Source: Scatosoma sp045655705
GTDB lineage: Bacteria > Bacillota > Clostridia > Christensenellales > Borkfalkiaceae
Assembly (NCBI GenBank): GCA_045655705.1
Contig: JAZOPU010000067.1
Location: 1-17,232 of the forward strand
Length of the DNA stretch: 17,232 bases
Reading direction: 5' to 3'
Below are positions 6,338 through 12,620 of this stretch, piece by piece. The notes under the pieces were generated by a model that ran no database searches, was not told where the DNA came from, and worked only from the letters and a program-made list of their open reading frames with translations. Position 1 is the first letter of the stretch; each line of letters starts with the position of its first letter. Both the position numbers and the translations under genes were made by a program.

Positions 6338-7372
6338 TTACTCCTTTAAAATACTCATACATTGTTTAAACGCCGTCGGCAGGGAAATACTTTCTTCTAT
6401 TTCGCCCAGCGTATACGCGTCAAATTCCGCGCTTTCCGTTTTTACCCAAACACAAGTGATATTCCACTTGATATGCGTGAAAATATGCGTATAATTTCTC
6501 CGCTTGATTTCTTCGTATTCATAAACCCCCAAAGAAAACAGCGCCTGTTCCACGCTTTCCCCCAAGGACACAACGGACGGGAACTCGTTCATACCTTTGA
6601 GCACGCCCATTTCCCTTCTGCGAATACAAAACCCTTGCTCCGTTTGGATTAAAAACACGTATACGTTCTCTTCGCGTTTGGCTTTTTTTATAGGCAACAC
6701 GGGAAAATTCAGTTGCGTGCCGTGGGCATTTGCTTTGCATATTTTCGCCAGCGGACAGTTTTTACAGTCGGGGTTTTGCGGTTTACAAACGAGCGCACCC
6801 AGCTCAAACAAGCTTTGTGTAAATTCCGAGCACGCTTTGCCTTTTTTCGGATACACGCTTGACAGCTCGTTTTCTAAATATTTTCTATACCCCGTGTCGG
6901 AAATCACGGTAGGGTTTTCCGTCAAGCGGGAAACCACGCGCAATACGTTCCCGTCCACCGCCGCCGTAGGCTGTCCGAACGCGATCGACGCAATTGCGCC
7001 CGCCGTATACGCACCAACACCTGCAAGCTTTTTAAGCTCTTGTATATCGTTTGGAAATTCCCCGAAGTCAGACACGATTTGCTTGGCTGCTTTTTGCAAA
7101 TTCCGCGCGCGGGAATAATACCCCAAGCCTTCCCAAAGCTTTAACAGCTTTTCTTCTTCACAGCTCGCCAAATGCTCCACCGTGGGAAGCGATTGCATAA
7201 ACCGCGCATAATACTCTTTCACCGCTTCCACGCGCGTTTGTTGGAGCATAATTTCCGAAACCCACACCCGATAGGGCGTGGGTTTTTCCCGCCAAGGCAG
7301 GTCGCGTTTATTTGCCCGATACCAAGAAAGGAGCGGGGCAGGTATGGCTTGAAATATTTCTTTCTCGTTCAT
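6338..7372 (-). CDS. mutY: Adenine DNA glycosylase MutY
   Basis: This 344-residue protein removes adenine mispaired with 8-oxoguanine in base excision repair. The N-terminal HhH-GPD domain shows PWREKPTPYRVWVSEIMLQQTRV with catalytic E40, a helix-hairpin-helix at LAGVGAYTAGAIASIAFGQ (116-134) and the catalytic aspartate D140 in AAVDGNVLRV. The 4Fe-4S ligands are C196, C203, C206 and C212 (C-x6-C-x2-C-x5-C). A C-terminal Nudix-like 8-oxoG recognition domain (about 234-344) includes THIFTHIKWNI. All expected parts are present at normal length. The start lies 5 bases after the stop of the FtsK-like gene and has only a weak ribosome site of its own, so it is probably coupled to that gene. Confidence 0.96.
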   Translation of the reverse strand: MNEKEIFQAIPAPLLSWYRANKRDLPWREKPTPYRVWVSEIMLQQTRVEAVKEYYARFMQSLPTVEHLASCEEEKLLKLWEGLGYYSRARNLQKAAKQIVSDFGEFPNDIQELKKLAGVGAYTAGAIASIAFGQPTAAVDGNVLRVVSRLTENPTVISDTGYRKYLENELSSVYPKKGKACSEFTQSLFELGALVCKPQNPDCKNCPLAKICKANAHGTQLNFPVLPIKKAKREENVYVFLIQTEQGFCIRRREMGVLKGMNEFPSVVSLGESVEQALFSLGVYEYEEIKRRNYTHIFTHIKWNITCVWVKTESAEFDAYTLGEIEESISLPTAFKQCMSILKE

Positions 7373-7377
7373 ACGTA

Positions 7378-8049
7378 TTAAATCTTAGGATAAGTAATCG
7401 ATATGGGAAGGGACAGCGAAGAATCGTCGCCAACCACCGTTACGTCCGCTTGTCCCACTTCTTTCGTGGTTACGAGCGCGTTCCCCACGCCCACGAACGC
7501 ACCGGGATATCCGCTGAATATACTACGTCTAAGCTCCACGCCCGTGATAATATCCACGCTTTCTCTTCTTGCAAGCAGTTCAAAAAAATCACGGTATTCC
7601 TGCAATTCCCCGTTTTCGTTGCAAGTTTCTAATTCTTCCAAGCCGTCGAGTACAAGCACGAGCCTAGGGCACCCACGCTCGCGCGTTTGCAGTTCCAAAA
7701 GCGCACAAACACACGTTCTAATTGCGTTAAGGTCGGCTTTTTTAGCTACGAACGGAATGGTAATATCCATATCGCGCGAAAACAACGCGCTATAATCAAA
7801 CTTTGGCGAAACGATCAAAAAGCTCGCCTGCGTTTTTTCGTATAAACAAGAAAGCGTTTTAAGAAGTGAGAGAATATACGCCGTGCGGTTTTCGCCCGTA
7901 ACGCAGGTATGGCGCACGGTAAAGGTTTTTTCCCGCGTTTGCGAAAACACCGTTTCCCCGCTCGCGTTTTCCCCCAGCGGTATTTGTTTGGCAACCGAGA
8001 GTAAATCTCCGTCCTTTTTCAGTTTTTCAATCCATTCTTCTAATTTCAT
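7378..8049 (-). CDS. FtsK/SpoIIIE-like protein with a degenerate P-loop
   Basis: The 223-residue protein follows the order of the FtsK/SpoIIIE motor core as I know it. IPLGENASGETV (23-34) parallels the strand before the P-loop. VTGENRTA (50-57) sits where GxxGxGKS should be. ASFLIVSPKFDYSALF (75-90) parallels the LIDPK segment, PRLVLVLDGLEEL (128-140) sits in the Walker B position, and VDIITGVELRR (165-175) occurs near the end. The Walker A lysine and the glutamate after the Walker B aspartate (here D135-G136) are missing, so ATP hydrolysis is unlikely. It also lacks the membrane region and gamma domain of full FtsK. It starts 14 bases after an HtrA-like gene and ends 5 bases before mutY. 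The family link is by eye, the loss of activity is inferred, and the function is unknown. Confidence 0.6.
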   Translation of the reverse strand: MKLEEWIEKLKKDGDLLSVAKQIPLGENASGETVFSQTREKTFTVRHTCVTGENRTAYILSLLKTLSCLYEKTQASFLIVSPKFDYSALFSRDMDITIPFVAKKADLNAIRTCVCALLELQTRERGCPRLVLVLDGLEELETCNENGELQEYRDFFELLARRESVDIITGVELRRSIFSGYPGAFVGVGNALVTTKEVGQADVTVVGDDSSLSLPISITYPKI

Positions 8050-8063
8050 AGCACTTCTTACTA

Positions 8064-9515
8064 TTAAGCGTATTTTACAAAATACTCGTCTTTATTAAAT
8101 TCAATCACTACGTCGTTTTTGCCTTTGATGCCCAAGGTAACCTTATCACCTTTGCGTACCGTCAAACAAAGATCCACGAGCTGATAACTTCTTGTGAGCT
8201 TGGTCGTGTCCGTTTTCACGTTCCCGTCCTTATCCACAATTTTAATCGTTTGTATCACGTCGCCAGCAAAAAGCTTGCCATATGCCGCGGCGGTGTTGGG
8301 GATAGCATAATCGGTTATTTGGAATTCTTCTTCAATGACGTATTTCCCGTCCACGATTTTTCCGCTTGAACTTTTGATTTGCGTTTGAATACCCAGCGTA
8401 GCGCGCAAAACGCACTTATCCGCTTTGTTATCCAAAATATTATCCACCACGTATTTCACTTGCGTAATCGGCAAGGCATAACCCATATTGTCCGTTTCGT
8501 CTTCTACGTTTTTGGCGTTGGTGATACCAATCAATTTCCCGTTAGCGTTGAACAGTCCGCCTCCCGAATTGCCGTGATTGATCGCCGCGTCCGTGCGCAT
8601 AACACGGTAACGAATCGCACGCGTAGTGTCGGGAGAAGTCATTGTGATATACTCGCTTTCCACCGACAATATTCCGCTCGTCGCGGAAATTCCTTCGCCG
8701 TTGGCATTCCCGATCGCAAACGTTTTTTCGCCCACCGTTACAAGCTCCGAAGATAAAATATCCGCTTCGTTCGCCGTTGTATTTGCTCCAAAATAATCGT
8801 TTGAATACGTTTCCAAAACGGCAATATCATATTCCATTGCCCCGCCGATAAAGCGAGCTTTGATACCCCCGCCGTACATATCGCCCATTTGTTCGCCACT
8901 ATCTAAAACGCCGTTACCCACGCCGTTCGTGTTTTTATCCGTTCTATACTCCGTTGTAAACCCATTGAGTGCGCCGTAAGGGTATACGTAGACGCAATCG
9001 GAAATTTTTTCGTCCGCGTCCTTGTTATATAAAACGTGATAGTTGGTGATGATATAGGCATTCTTTGCGTTTTCGTTGATCTTATAAATAACACCGCTAC
9101 CCGCCGAAGCCGACGGAACGAGTTTTTTATCCAAAGCGCTATTGCCTATTTCCGTTTTGGTAAAGCCCGCGCAAATGCCCACGATAGACGAAGTGGCGTT
9201 TGCAATCGCTTTCGTGTCATTGTCTTCGCTGATAGAAACGGACAAATATTGCTTTAAAAATTCTTCAAACGAGCCTTCAAAACCGTCCTTTGCTTTGGCG
9301 TTTTCATACGCGTCGTAGATATCAAAATCCGCGCCGTCGTTGCCGTTGTCGCCGTGCAAGCTTTCAAGCCACTGCTCTTCCGTGCCCTGAAACCCGTTTT
9401 GCACGGCAATTTCATAAGCGGTTATCGCTTTATTACAAGAAGCAAGCCCTATCGTGCCAAACGCCAGCATTGCCCCGCACAGCACGCTAATTATCCGTTT
9501 TCCTTTACCAATCAT
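8064..9515 (-). CDS. HtrA/DegP-like trypsin-fold serine protease lipoprotein with PDZ-like tail
   Basis: The 483-residue protein starts with a lipoprotein signal peptide and lipobox LASC (C27), so it should be anchored outside the membrane. Residues 33-92 hold two copies of a short module, AYEIAVQNGFQGTEEQWLESL and the diverged AYENAKAKDGFEGSFEEFL, as seen in other Bacillota surface proteins. The trypsin-like domain (about 104-361) carries the triad H160 (ITNYHV), D230 (MEYDIAVLE) and S317 (HGNSGGGLF). A segment between H160 and D230 (DKNTNGVGNGVLDSGEQ, 193-209) resembles a calcium-binding loop. The C-terminal 110 residues are in the position of a PDZ domain. A GGAGGA site precedes the ATG. 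It is the first gene of a run continuing into the FtsK-like gene, mutY and the flavoprotein gene. A role in extracytoplasmic protein quality control is likely. Confidence 0.92.
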   Translation of the reverse strand: MIGKGKRIISVLCGAMLAFGTIGLASCNKAITAYEIAVQNGFQGTEEQWLESLHGDNGNDGADFDIYDAYENAKAKDGFEGSFEEFLKQYLSVSISEDNDTKAIANATSSIVGICAGFTKTEIGNSALDKKLVPSASAGSGVIYKINENAKNAYIITNYHVLYNKDADEKISDCVYVYPYGALNGFTTEYRTDKNTNGVGNGVLDSGEQMGDMYGGGIKARFIGGAMEYDIAVLETYSNDYFGANTTANEADILSSELVTVGEKTFAIGNANGEGISATSGILSVESEYITMTSPDTTRAIRYRVMRTDAAINHGNSGGGLFNANGKLIGITNAKNVEDETDNMGYALPITQVKYVVDNILDNKADKCVLRATLGIQTQIKSSSGKIVDGKYVIEEEFQITDYAIPNTAAAYGKLFAGDVIQTIKIVDKDGNVKTDTTKLTRSYQLVDLCLTVRKGDKVTLGIKGKNDVVIEFNKDEYFVKYA

Positions 9516-9609
9516 ACTATCCTCCGCAAACTCGCCTATTTTTTATTGTACGCGATTTTGCCATAATTTATTATACAACTTGTTTTTGTTCAGCTCTTAA
9601 AGAGTTTTT

Positions 9610-9797
9610 GAAAACTACGTGAAAGAAAACACGTTGTTTTCAGTGAAGTTTTTCACTTCGTGAAAAGTGAAGTTACTGTGTAGTGAAGTTTGCGCTACGC
9701 ACAAGTGAAATTTTTTGCTTCGCAAAAAGTTATTGTAATATTTCCACAACTTGTCCCAAAGGGGCAAATTTCACTGCGACAAAGTCGCTACTTCACT
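9610..9797. repeat. Array of mini-hairpins separated by GTGAAGT boxes
   Basis: The intergenic stretch (9516-9797) between the protease and yfbR is mostly this array. AGTGAAGTT occurs at 9642, 9666 and 9682, with a variant AAGTGAAATT near 9703, and inverted forms near 9767 and 9791. Between the boxes are small hairpins with 3-base loops: TTTCAC/GTGAAA, TGCG/CGCA, TTTTTGC/GCAAAAA and GCGAC/GTCGC. A larger hairpin at 9610-9641 (GAAAAC-T-ACGTG with CACGT-T-GTTTTC) borders it. The boxes point inward from both ends around an AT-rich centre. It begins directly at the yfbR stop codon. No ORF fits. The rest of the interval (9526-9609) is AT-rich and must hold the protease promoter, but only TATAAT- and TACAAT-like -10 boxes without a good -35 are visible. 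Confidence 0.75.
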
Positions 9798-10382
9798 TTA
9801 CAATCCTTCCAGCTCGTCGAGTGTTAAGCAGTACGAAGGGATAAAATTCTCAAAGAAATATTCCACTTCGGGCATTTTTCTTGCATGCAAGTCCTTTTCA
9901 ATGCTCTTTTTTGCTTTGGCAAACTCGCTATTCCCGCATTTTAATTCTTCCAAGCATTTCACGTACGCCGCGAGCCTATCCGCAGCTTTTACGATTTTAT
10001 ATTCTTCGCTGTTCTCGTCCGCCAAAACGTACGGCGAAATTGCGCCCTGCATTTTTTTAGGCAGGGTGGAAACGATTTTTTCGCAAGCGCTTTTTTCCAA
10101 TTCCTTATATGCGCCGTGTAAATCCTGATTATAATATTTAATGGGCGTTGGCAAATCGCCCGTCATGACTTCCCCCGTTTCGTGGTAGGTTGCATAGAGC
10201 ACGGTTTTTAAAATATCGACGTTTCCGCCAAATTCTTCGTTTTTAATCACCGCAAGCGCGTGCGCAAGTATAGTTACGCATTGCGAGTGCTCCATAATGT
10301 TTTCTTCGCGCGTGGAACGCATAAGCTGCCAACGCTTGATATATTTCATTCTGTCCATATAGGCGTAAAAATCGTAGCGCAT
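9798..10382 (-). CDS. yfbR: 5'-deoxynucleotidase YfbR (HD-domain)
   Basis: From the ATG at 10382 (GGAG 6 bases upstream) the protein has 194 residues, close to the 199 of E. coli YfbR, which dephosphorylates deoxynucleoside 5'-monophosphates. RWQLMRSTREENIMEHSQ contains the substrate-contacting R18 and W19 and metal ligand H32. TGDLPTPIKYYN (74-85) follows the second metal motif, and VKAADRLAAYVKCLEEL (131-147) carries the distal aspartate D135. The second metal motif reads H67-E68 where the family has His-Asp. A longer frame upstream to 10556 would run antisense across the TPP riboswitch and has no support. Probably monocistronic; it is divergent from thiT. Confidence 0.92.
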   Translation of the reverse strand: MRYDFYAYMDRMKYIKRWQLMRSTREENIMEHSQCVTILAHALAVIKNEEFGGNVDILKTVLYATYHETGEVMTGDLPTPIKYYNQDLHGAYKELEKSACEKIVSTLPKKMQGAISPYVLADENSEEYKIVKAADRLAAYVKCLEELKCGNSEFAKAKKSIEKDLHARKMPEVEYFFENFIPSYCLTLDELEGL

Positions 10383-10394
10383 TTTTTCTCCAAA

Positions 10395-10409
10395 TCGTTT
10401 GACAAACGA
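10395..10409. promoter_or_regulatory. Palindrome over the thiT -35 box
   Basis: TCGTTTG-A-CAAACGA is a perfect inverted repeat with 7-bp arms. It covers the whole -35 box of the thiT promoter and lies in the leader of the divergent yfbR. It could be an operator or an mRNA hairpin just upstream of the yfbR ribosome site. Confidence 0.4.
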
Positions 10410-10427
10410 ATATTTATGTAGTATAAT
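10399..10427 (+). promoter_or_regulatory. Consensus promoter of the TPP riboswitch-thiT transcript
   Basis: TTGACA and TATAAT are both perfect and separated by 17 bases, placing the transcription start about 17 bases before the aptamer. Confidence 0.9.
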
Positions 10428-10450
10428 AATTTTACTAAATTTAATAATTC

Positions 10451-10520
10451 CGTCGTGGGTGCTGTAACAAGCTGAGATTATACCATTGGAATCGGCTGGG
10501 TAATACCAGAGCGAGAGATG
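10451..10520 (+). ncRNA. TPP riboswitch aptamer (thi-box)
   Basis: The thi-box signatures are visible: GGGTGC at the 5' side, GCTGAGATTATACC, which contains the invariant CTGAGA that binds the thiamine ring, and CTGGGTAATACCAG, which forms P5 (CTGG/CCAG). The P3 arm is minimal (GCT/AGC). The pyrophosphate-binding segment reads AGCGAGAGA rather than the common GCGTAGGGA, and P1 is not obvious, so the aptamer is somewhat divergent. Its placement between a consensus promoter, an attenuator hairpin and thiT strongly supports the call. Confidence 0.85.
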
Positions 10521-10531
10521 TACCGTTTTTT

Positions 10532-10569
10532 TGCCACGGCTATTTTCGTATAGCACGGGGCATTTTTTT
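10532..10569 (+). terminator. Riboswitch-controlled attenuator of thiT
   Basis: TGCC/GGCA and GCTAT/ATAGC, with an internal CG/CG step and a 6-base loop, form a hairpin followed by seven T residues, 30 bases before the thiT start. The left arm (10534-10540, CCACGGC) can instead pair with 10452-10458 (GTCGTGG) at the 5' edge of the aptamer, which gives a plausible antiterminator when TPP is absent. Confidence 0.8.
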
Positions 10570-10599
10570 ATAAACGCAAGCGACGGATAAGGAGGTTTT

Positions 10600-11319
10600 A
10601 TGTTTCTTTATTCCCTGCTCGAAGTTTCCGAGCAAACCACTTCCGTCGTCAAATGGATATCTATTGTCGGCGTAGTACTCGTCCTTGCGCTGGTAGCGCT
10701 CATCGGCTTTTTGCGTAACGGCAAAAAATGGGACGCGAAAAAAATCGCCTTTGCGGGCATTTGCGTTTCCATGTCTTTCACCCTTGCCGTTATCAAATTT
10801 TCGCCCGTGCAATACGGCGGTTCGGTAACGCTCGCCTCGTTCGTGCCTATCCTGCTTTTCGCCTACGTCTACGGCTTTGCCGACGGACTTTTGATCGGGC
10901 TTGTGCACGGACTTTTGAACTTTATCGAAGACCCGTATATCTTAACGCCCGCAACGTTCGTTTTTGATTATTTGCTCGCGTTTATGAGCGTAGGGCTTAT
11001 GGGGCTCTTTTCCAAAATACCCCGCAGGGAAAAGGGTTGTTTGCCCATAGCACTTGGCTGTATCGCCGTTTTCTCTATGCGTTTTCTCTCCCACCTGCTT
11101 TCGGGAATGATTTTCTTTGCGCAGGACTCCGTTTGGGTAAGCTTCCCCGACTGGGCAATGGGCAACGCGTTCATTTACTCGCTCATTTATCAATGTATCT
11201 ACGTGCCCGCAGACGCGATCATTGCCACGGCGGTTTTGATCACGCTTTGCAAAACGGGCGTACTTGACAAGCTCGTAAAATATATGCGTCCCAAAAAATC
11301 TCAATCGACGGAAATTTGA
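10600..11319 (+). CDS. thiT: ECF transporter S component for thiamine, ThiT
   Basis: The 239-residue membrane protein is the substrate-binding subunit that joins the shared EcfAA'T energizing module to import thiamine. Family blocks include VQYGGSVTLASFVPILLFAY, GLVHGLLNFIEDPYILTPAT (the E-D-Y-I-L-x-P thiamine-site region), FDYLLAFMSVGLMGLF and FLSHLLSGMIFF. An extra N-terminal helix (about 16-38) precedes the conserved part, so it is longer than typical ThiT proteins of about 180-190 residues. AAGGAGG lies 4 bases before the ATG. The upstream TPP riboswitch with attenuator independently supports the thiamine assignment: expression should fall when TPP is plentiful. No ecfA or ecfT is in the window, consistent with a group II S component. 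Its 3' end overlaps the end of rimM by 19 bases. Confidence 0.95.
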   Translation: MFLYSLLEVSEQTTSVVKWISIVGVVLVLALVALIGFLRNGKKWDAKKIAFAGICVSMSFTLAVIKFSPVQYGGSVTLASFVPILLFAYVYGFADGLLIGLVHGLLNFIEDPYILTPATFVFDYLLAFMSVGLMGLFSKIPRREKGCLPIALGCIAVFSMRFLSHLLSGMIFFAQDSVWVSFPDWAMGNAFIYSLIYQCIYVPADAIIATAVLITLCKTGVLDKLVKYMRPKKSQSTEI

Positions 11320-11804
11320 TCAAAGATATCTTTATCGACGATCAGTTTTCCATTTTCAAAATCTACGCGTTTAATGACGTTTTTCACGGCAGGGAAAAGT
11401 ATCTTTTTCCCTGCTTTTTCTATCGTGTATACGTCCGAAGCAAGGTTTTGAATATCAATAACTTTGCCCAAAACTTCGCCTGTTTCACTCTCGCAAGAAA
11501 GCCCCAAAATATCCACGATATAATACCTGCCCTCTTCGAGCGCAGGCGCGTCGTCGCGCTCGCCGTGGAGCAGTTTTCCGCGAAACAGCTCCGCCGCGTT
11601 GCGATCGGGTATGCCCCGAAGCCCCACGTAAGCCGCACCGTCGTTTCCAACGCGGAACGATAAAATTTTATACGGCGTATCGTCGATATACACCGTTTTG
11701 AACGCTTTCACGTCCTCGGGAAAATCGGTGAAAGTTTTGATTTTGAGCTCTCCCCTAATCCCTTGCGGTTTTAATACTTGTCCGATAATCAAACGCTCTT
11801 GCAT
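11301..11804 (-). CDS. rimM: 16S rRNA processing / 30S maturation factor RimM
   Basis: The 167-residue protein has normal length. The N-terminal barrel domain shows LIIGQVLKPQGIRGELKIKT (5-24) and the PRC-barrel C-terminal half shows EEGRYYIVDILGL and ILFPAVKNVIKRVD. RimM binds S19 and helps mature the 30S head. The ATG at 11804 is preceded by AAAGGAT. It is separated from khpA upstream by a hairpin terminator, so it may be expressed at a lower level than rpsP-khpA. Downstream, where trmD usually follows, the last 19 bases overlap the convergent thiT gene, and no terminator is visible. Confidence 0.95.
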   Translation of the reverse strand: MQERLIIGQVLKPQGIRGELKIKTFTDFPEDVKAFKTVYIDDTPYKILSFRVGNDGAAYVGLRGIPDRNAAELFRGKLLHGERDDAPALEEGRYYIVDILGLSCESETGEVLGKVIDIQNLASDVYTIEKAGKKILFPAVKNVIKRVDFENGKLIVDKDIFDQISVD

Positions 11805-11828
11805 ACTTTTATCCTTTGATGATAAGGC

Positions 11829-11856
11829 AAAAAAGGCTTTCTATTCCGAAAGCCTT
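11829..11856 (-). terminator. Intrinsic terminator between khpA and rimM
   Basis: On the minus strand AAGGCTTTC pairs with GAAAGCCTT (9 bp, 6-base loop) and is followed by TTTT. The rimM ribosome site starts about a dozen bases after it, so rimM is either reached by read-through or transcribed from an unseen promoter. Confidence 0.75.
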
Positions 11857-11875
11857 ATTCGCGCTTAAAAAACGT

Positions 11876-12133
11876 TTATTCCGCGTCAACGCTCTCTCCG
11901 CCGCGCTCGCGAATTTCAATGGCGTAGCGTTTAGAGCTTGCGGGCGTAGCCGCGCGCACGATCGTGCGCATTGCTTTTGCGATCTTGCCTTGCTTGCCGA
12001 TCACTTTCCCCATATCCGAGGGCGAAAGCGTGATAGTAACTTCGATCACGCGGTCTTTTTCTTCGACAGCGTATTCGACGTTTTCCTTATCTTCGGCAAA
12101 CTGCTCGACGATATATTTGATAAGTTCCAACAT
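11876..12133 (-). CDS. khpA: KH-domain RNA-binding protein KhpA
   Basis: The 85-residue protein is a single KH domain with the GxxG loop in MGKVIGKQGKIAKAMRTIVRAA (about 41-62). KhpA proteins (formerly YlqC) bind RNA, usually with KhpB/EloR, and influence cell division and elongation in Gram-positive bacteria. The gene is 11 bases after rpsP with an AAGGAG site 7 bases before the ATG, the standard position in the rpsP operon. Confidence 0.93.
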   Translation of the reverse strand: MLELIKYIVEQFAEDKENVEYAVEEKDRVIEVTITLSPSDMGKVIGKQGKIAKAMRTIVRAATPASSKRYAIEIRERGGESVDAE

Positions 12134-12144
12134 ATCTATGCTCC

Positions 12145-12438
12145 TTATTTGTCGGACTTCTTACCTTTCGTTTTGGACGGGCTTAATTTCTTGCTTTGTT
12201 CCATAGCGCCTGCTTTCACGAGCAAGTTCTTCACCGTTTCCGTGGGCTGTACGCCTTTTGCAAGCCAATCTTGCGCTTTTGCCACGTCTACCGTAAGTTC
12301 AACGGGATCGCAGGTAGGTCTGTAATGACCAACGCAGTCAATGTATTCGCCCGTAGCAGCCTTTCTGCTGTCTACAACGACCATACGATAGATAGGGTTC
12401 TTTTTGTCGCCCATTCTGAAAAGTCTCATTTTTACCAT
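12145..12438 (-). CDS. rpsP: 30S ribosomal protein S16
   Basis: The 97-residue protein shows the S16 hallmark MRLFRMGDKKNPIYRMVVVDSR, followed by GEYIDCVGHYRP and AQDWLAKGVQPTETVKNLL, and a lysine-rich tail. S16 is needed for 30S assembly. The start at 12438 has GGAGG 9 bases upstream; a second in-frame ATG three codons later is less consistent with the family N-terminus. It is separated from ffh by a repeat block, and no convincing promoter is seen in the 60 AT-rich bases in front, so it may be read from the ylxM-ffh promoter. Confidence 0.96.
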   Translation of the reverse strand: MVKMRLFRMGDKKNPIYRMVVVDSRKAATGEYIDCVGHYRPTCDPVELTVDVAKAQDWLAKGVQPTETVKNLLVKAGAMEQSKKLSPSKTKGKKSDK

Positions 12439-12501
12439 AATAGTATACCTCCAAAGTATATAAAAATTTATTTGTTTTTAATTTGATGTTAGTTTAATCT
12501 T

Positions 12502-12620
12502 AACGGCGTAGATACGAGCAAGACAAGGCGCACGCGGATTTCCCGACGGGAGTTTACTTTGCGTAAACGAGCAAGGGAAAACGCAAGTGCAACGCAGTAT
12601 TGCGACGTATATACGTCGTT
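12502..12620. repeat. Palindromic intergenic repeat block between ffh and rpsP
   Basis: The block has imperfect terminal inverted repeats: AACGGCGTAGATACG at 12502-12516 matches the complement of 12606-12620 at 13 of 15 positions. The right end holds a perfect 16-bp palindrome, CGACGTAT-ATACGTCG (12603-12618). Inside are GTTTAC/GTAAAC (12552-12568) and CCCG/CGGG hairpins. The ffh stop codon overlaps its right end. The ATACGTCG and nearby TGCG...TTTTC...CTCGT text is also found in the element at 16631-16907, suggesting one repeat family. No ORF is present. Confidence 0.6.

Noticed and set aside
9540..9600. A promoter for the HtrA-like protease operon.
   Set aside because: TATAAT and TACAAT boxes are visible on the minus strand, but neither has a credible -35 at 16-18 bases, so I did not list one.
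9610..9800. A CRISPR array.
   Set aside because: Repeats are only 8-9 bases, spacing is 16-24 bases, the intervening text is palindromic and boxes occur in both orientations. No cas genes are nearby.
10383..10556. An N-terminal extension of yfbR.
   Set aside because: It would be antisense to the TPP riboswitch and thiT promoter, while the ATG at 10382 has GGAG and matches the family start.
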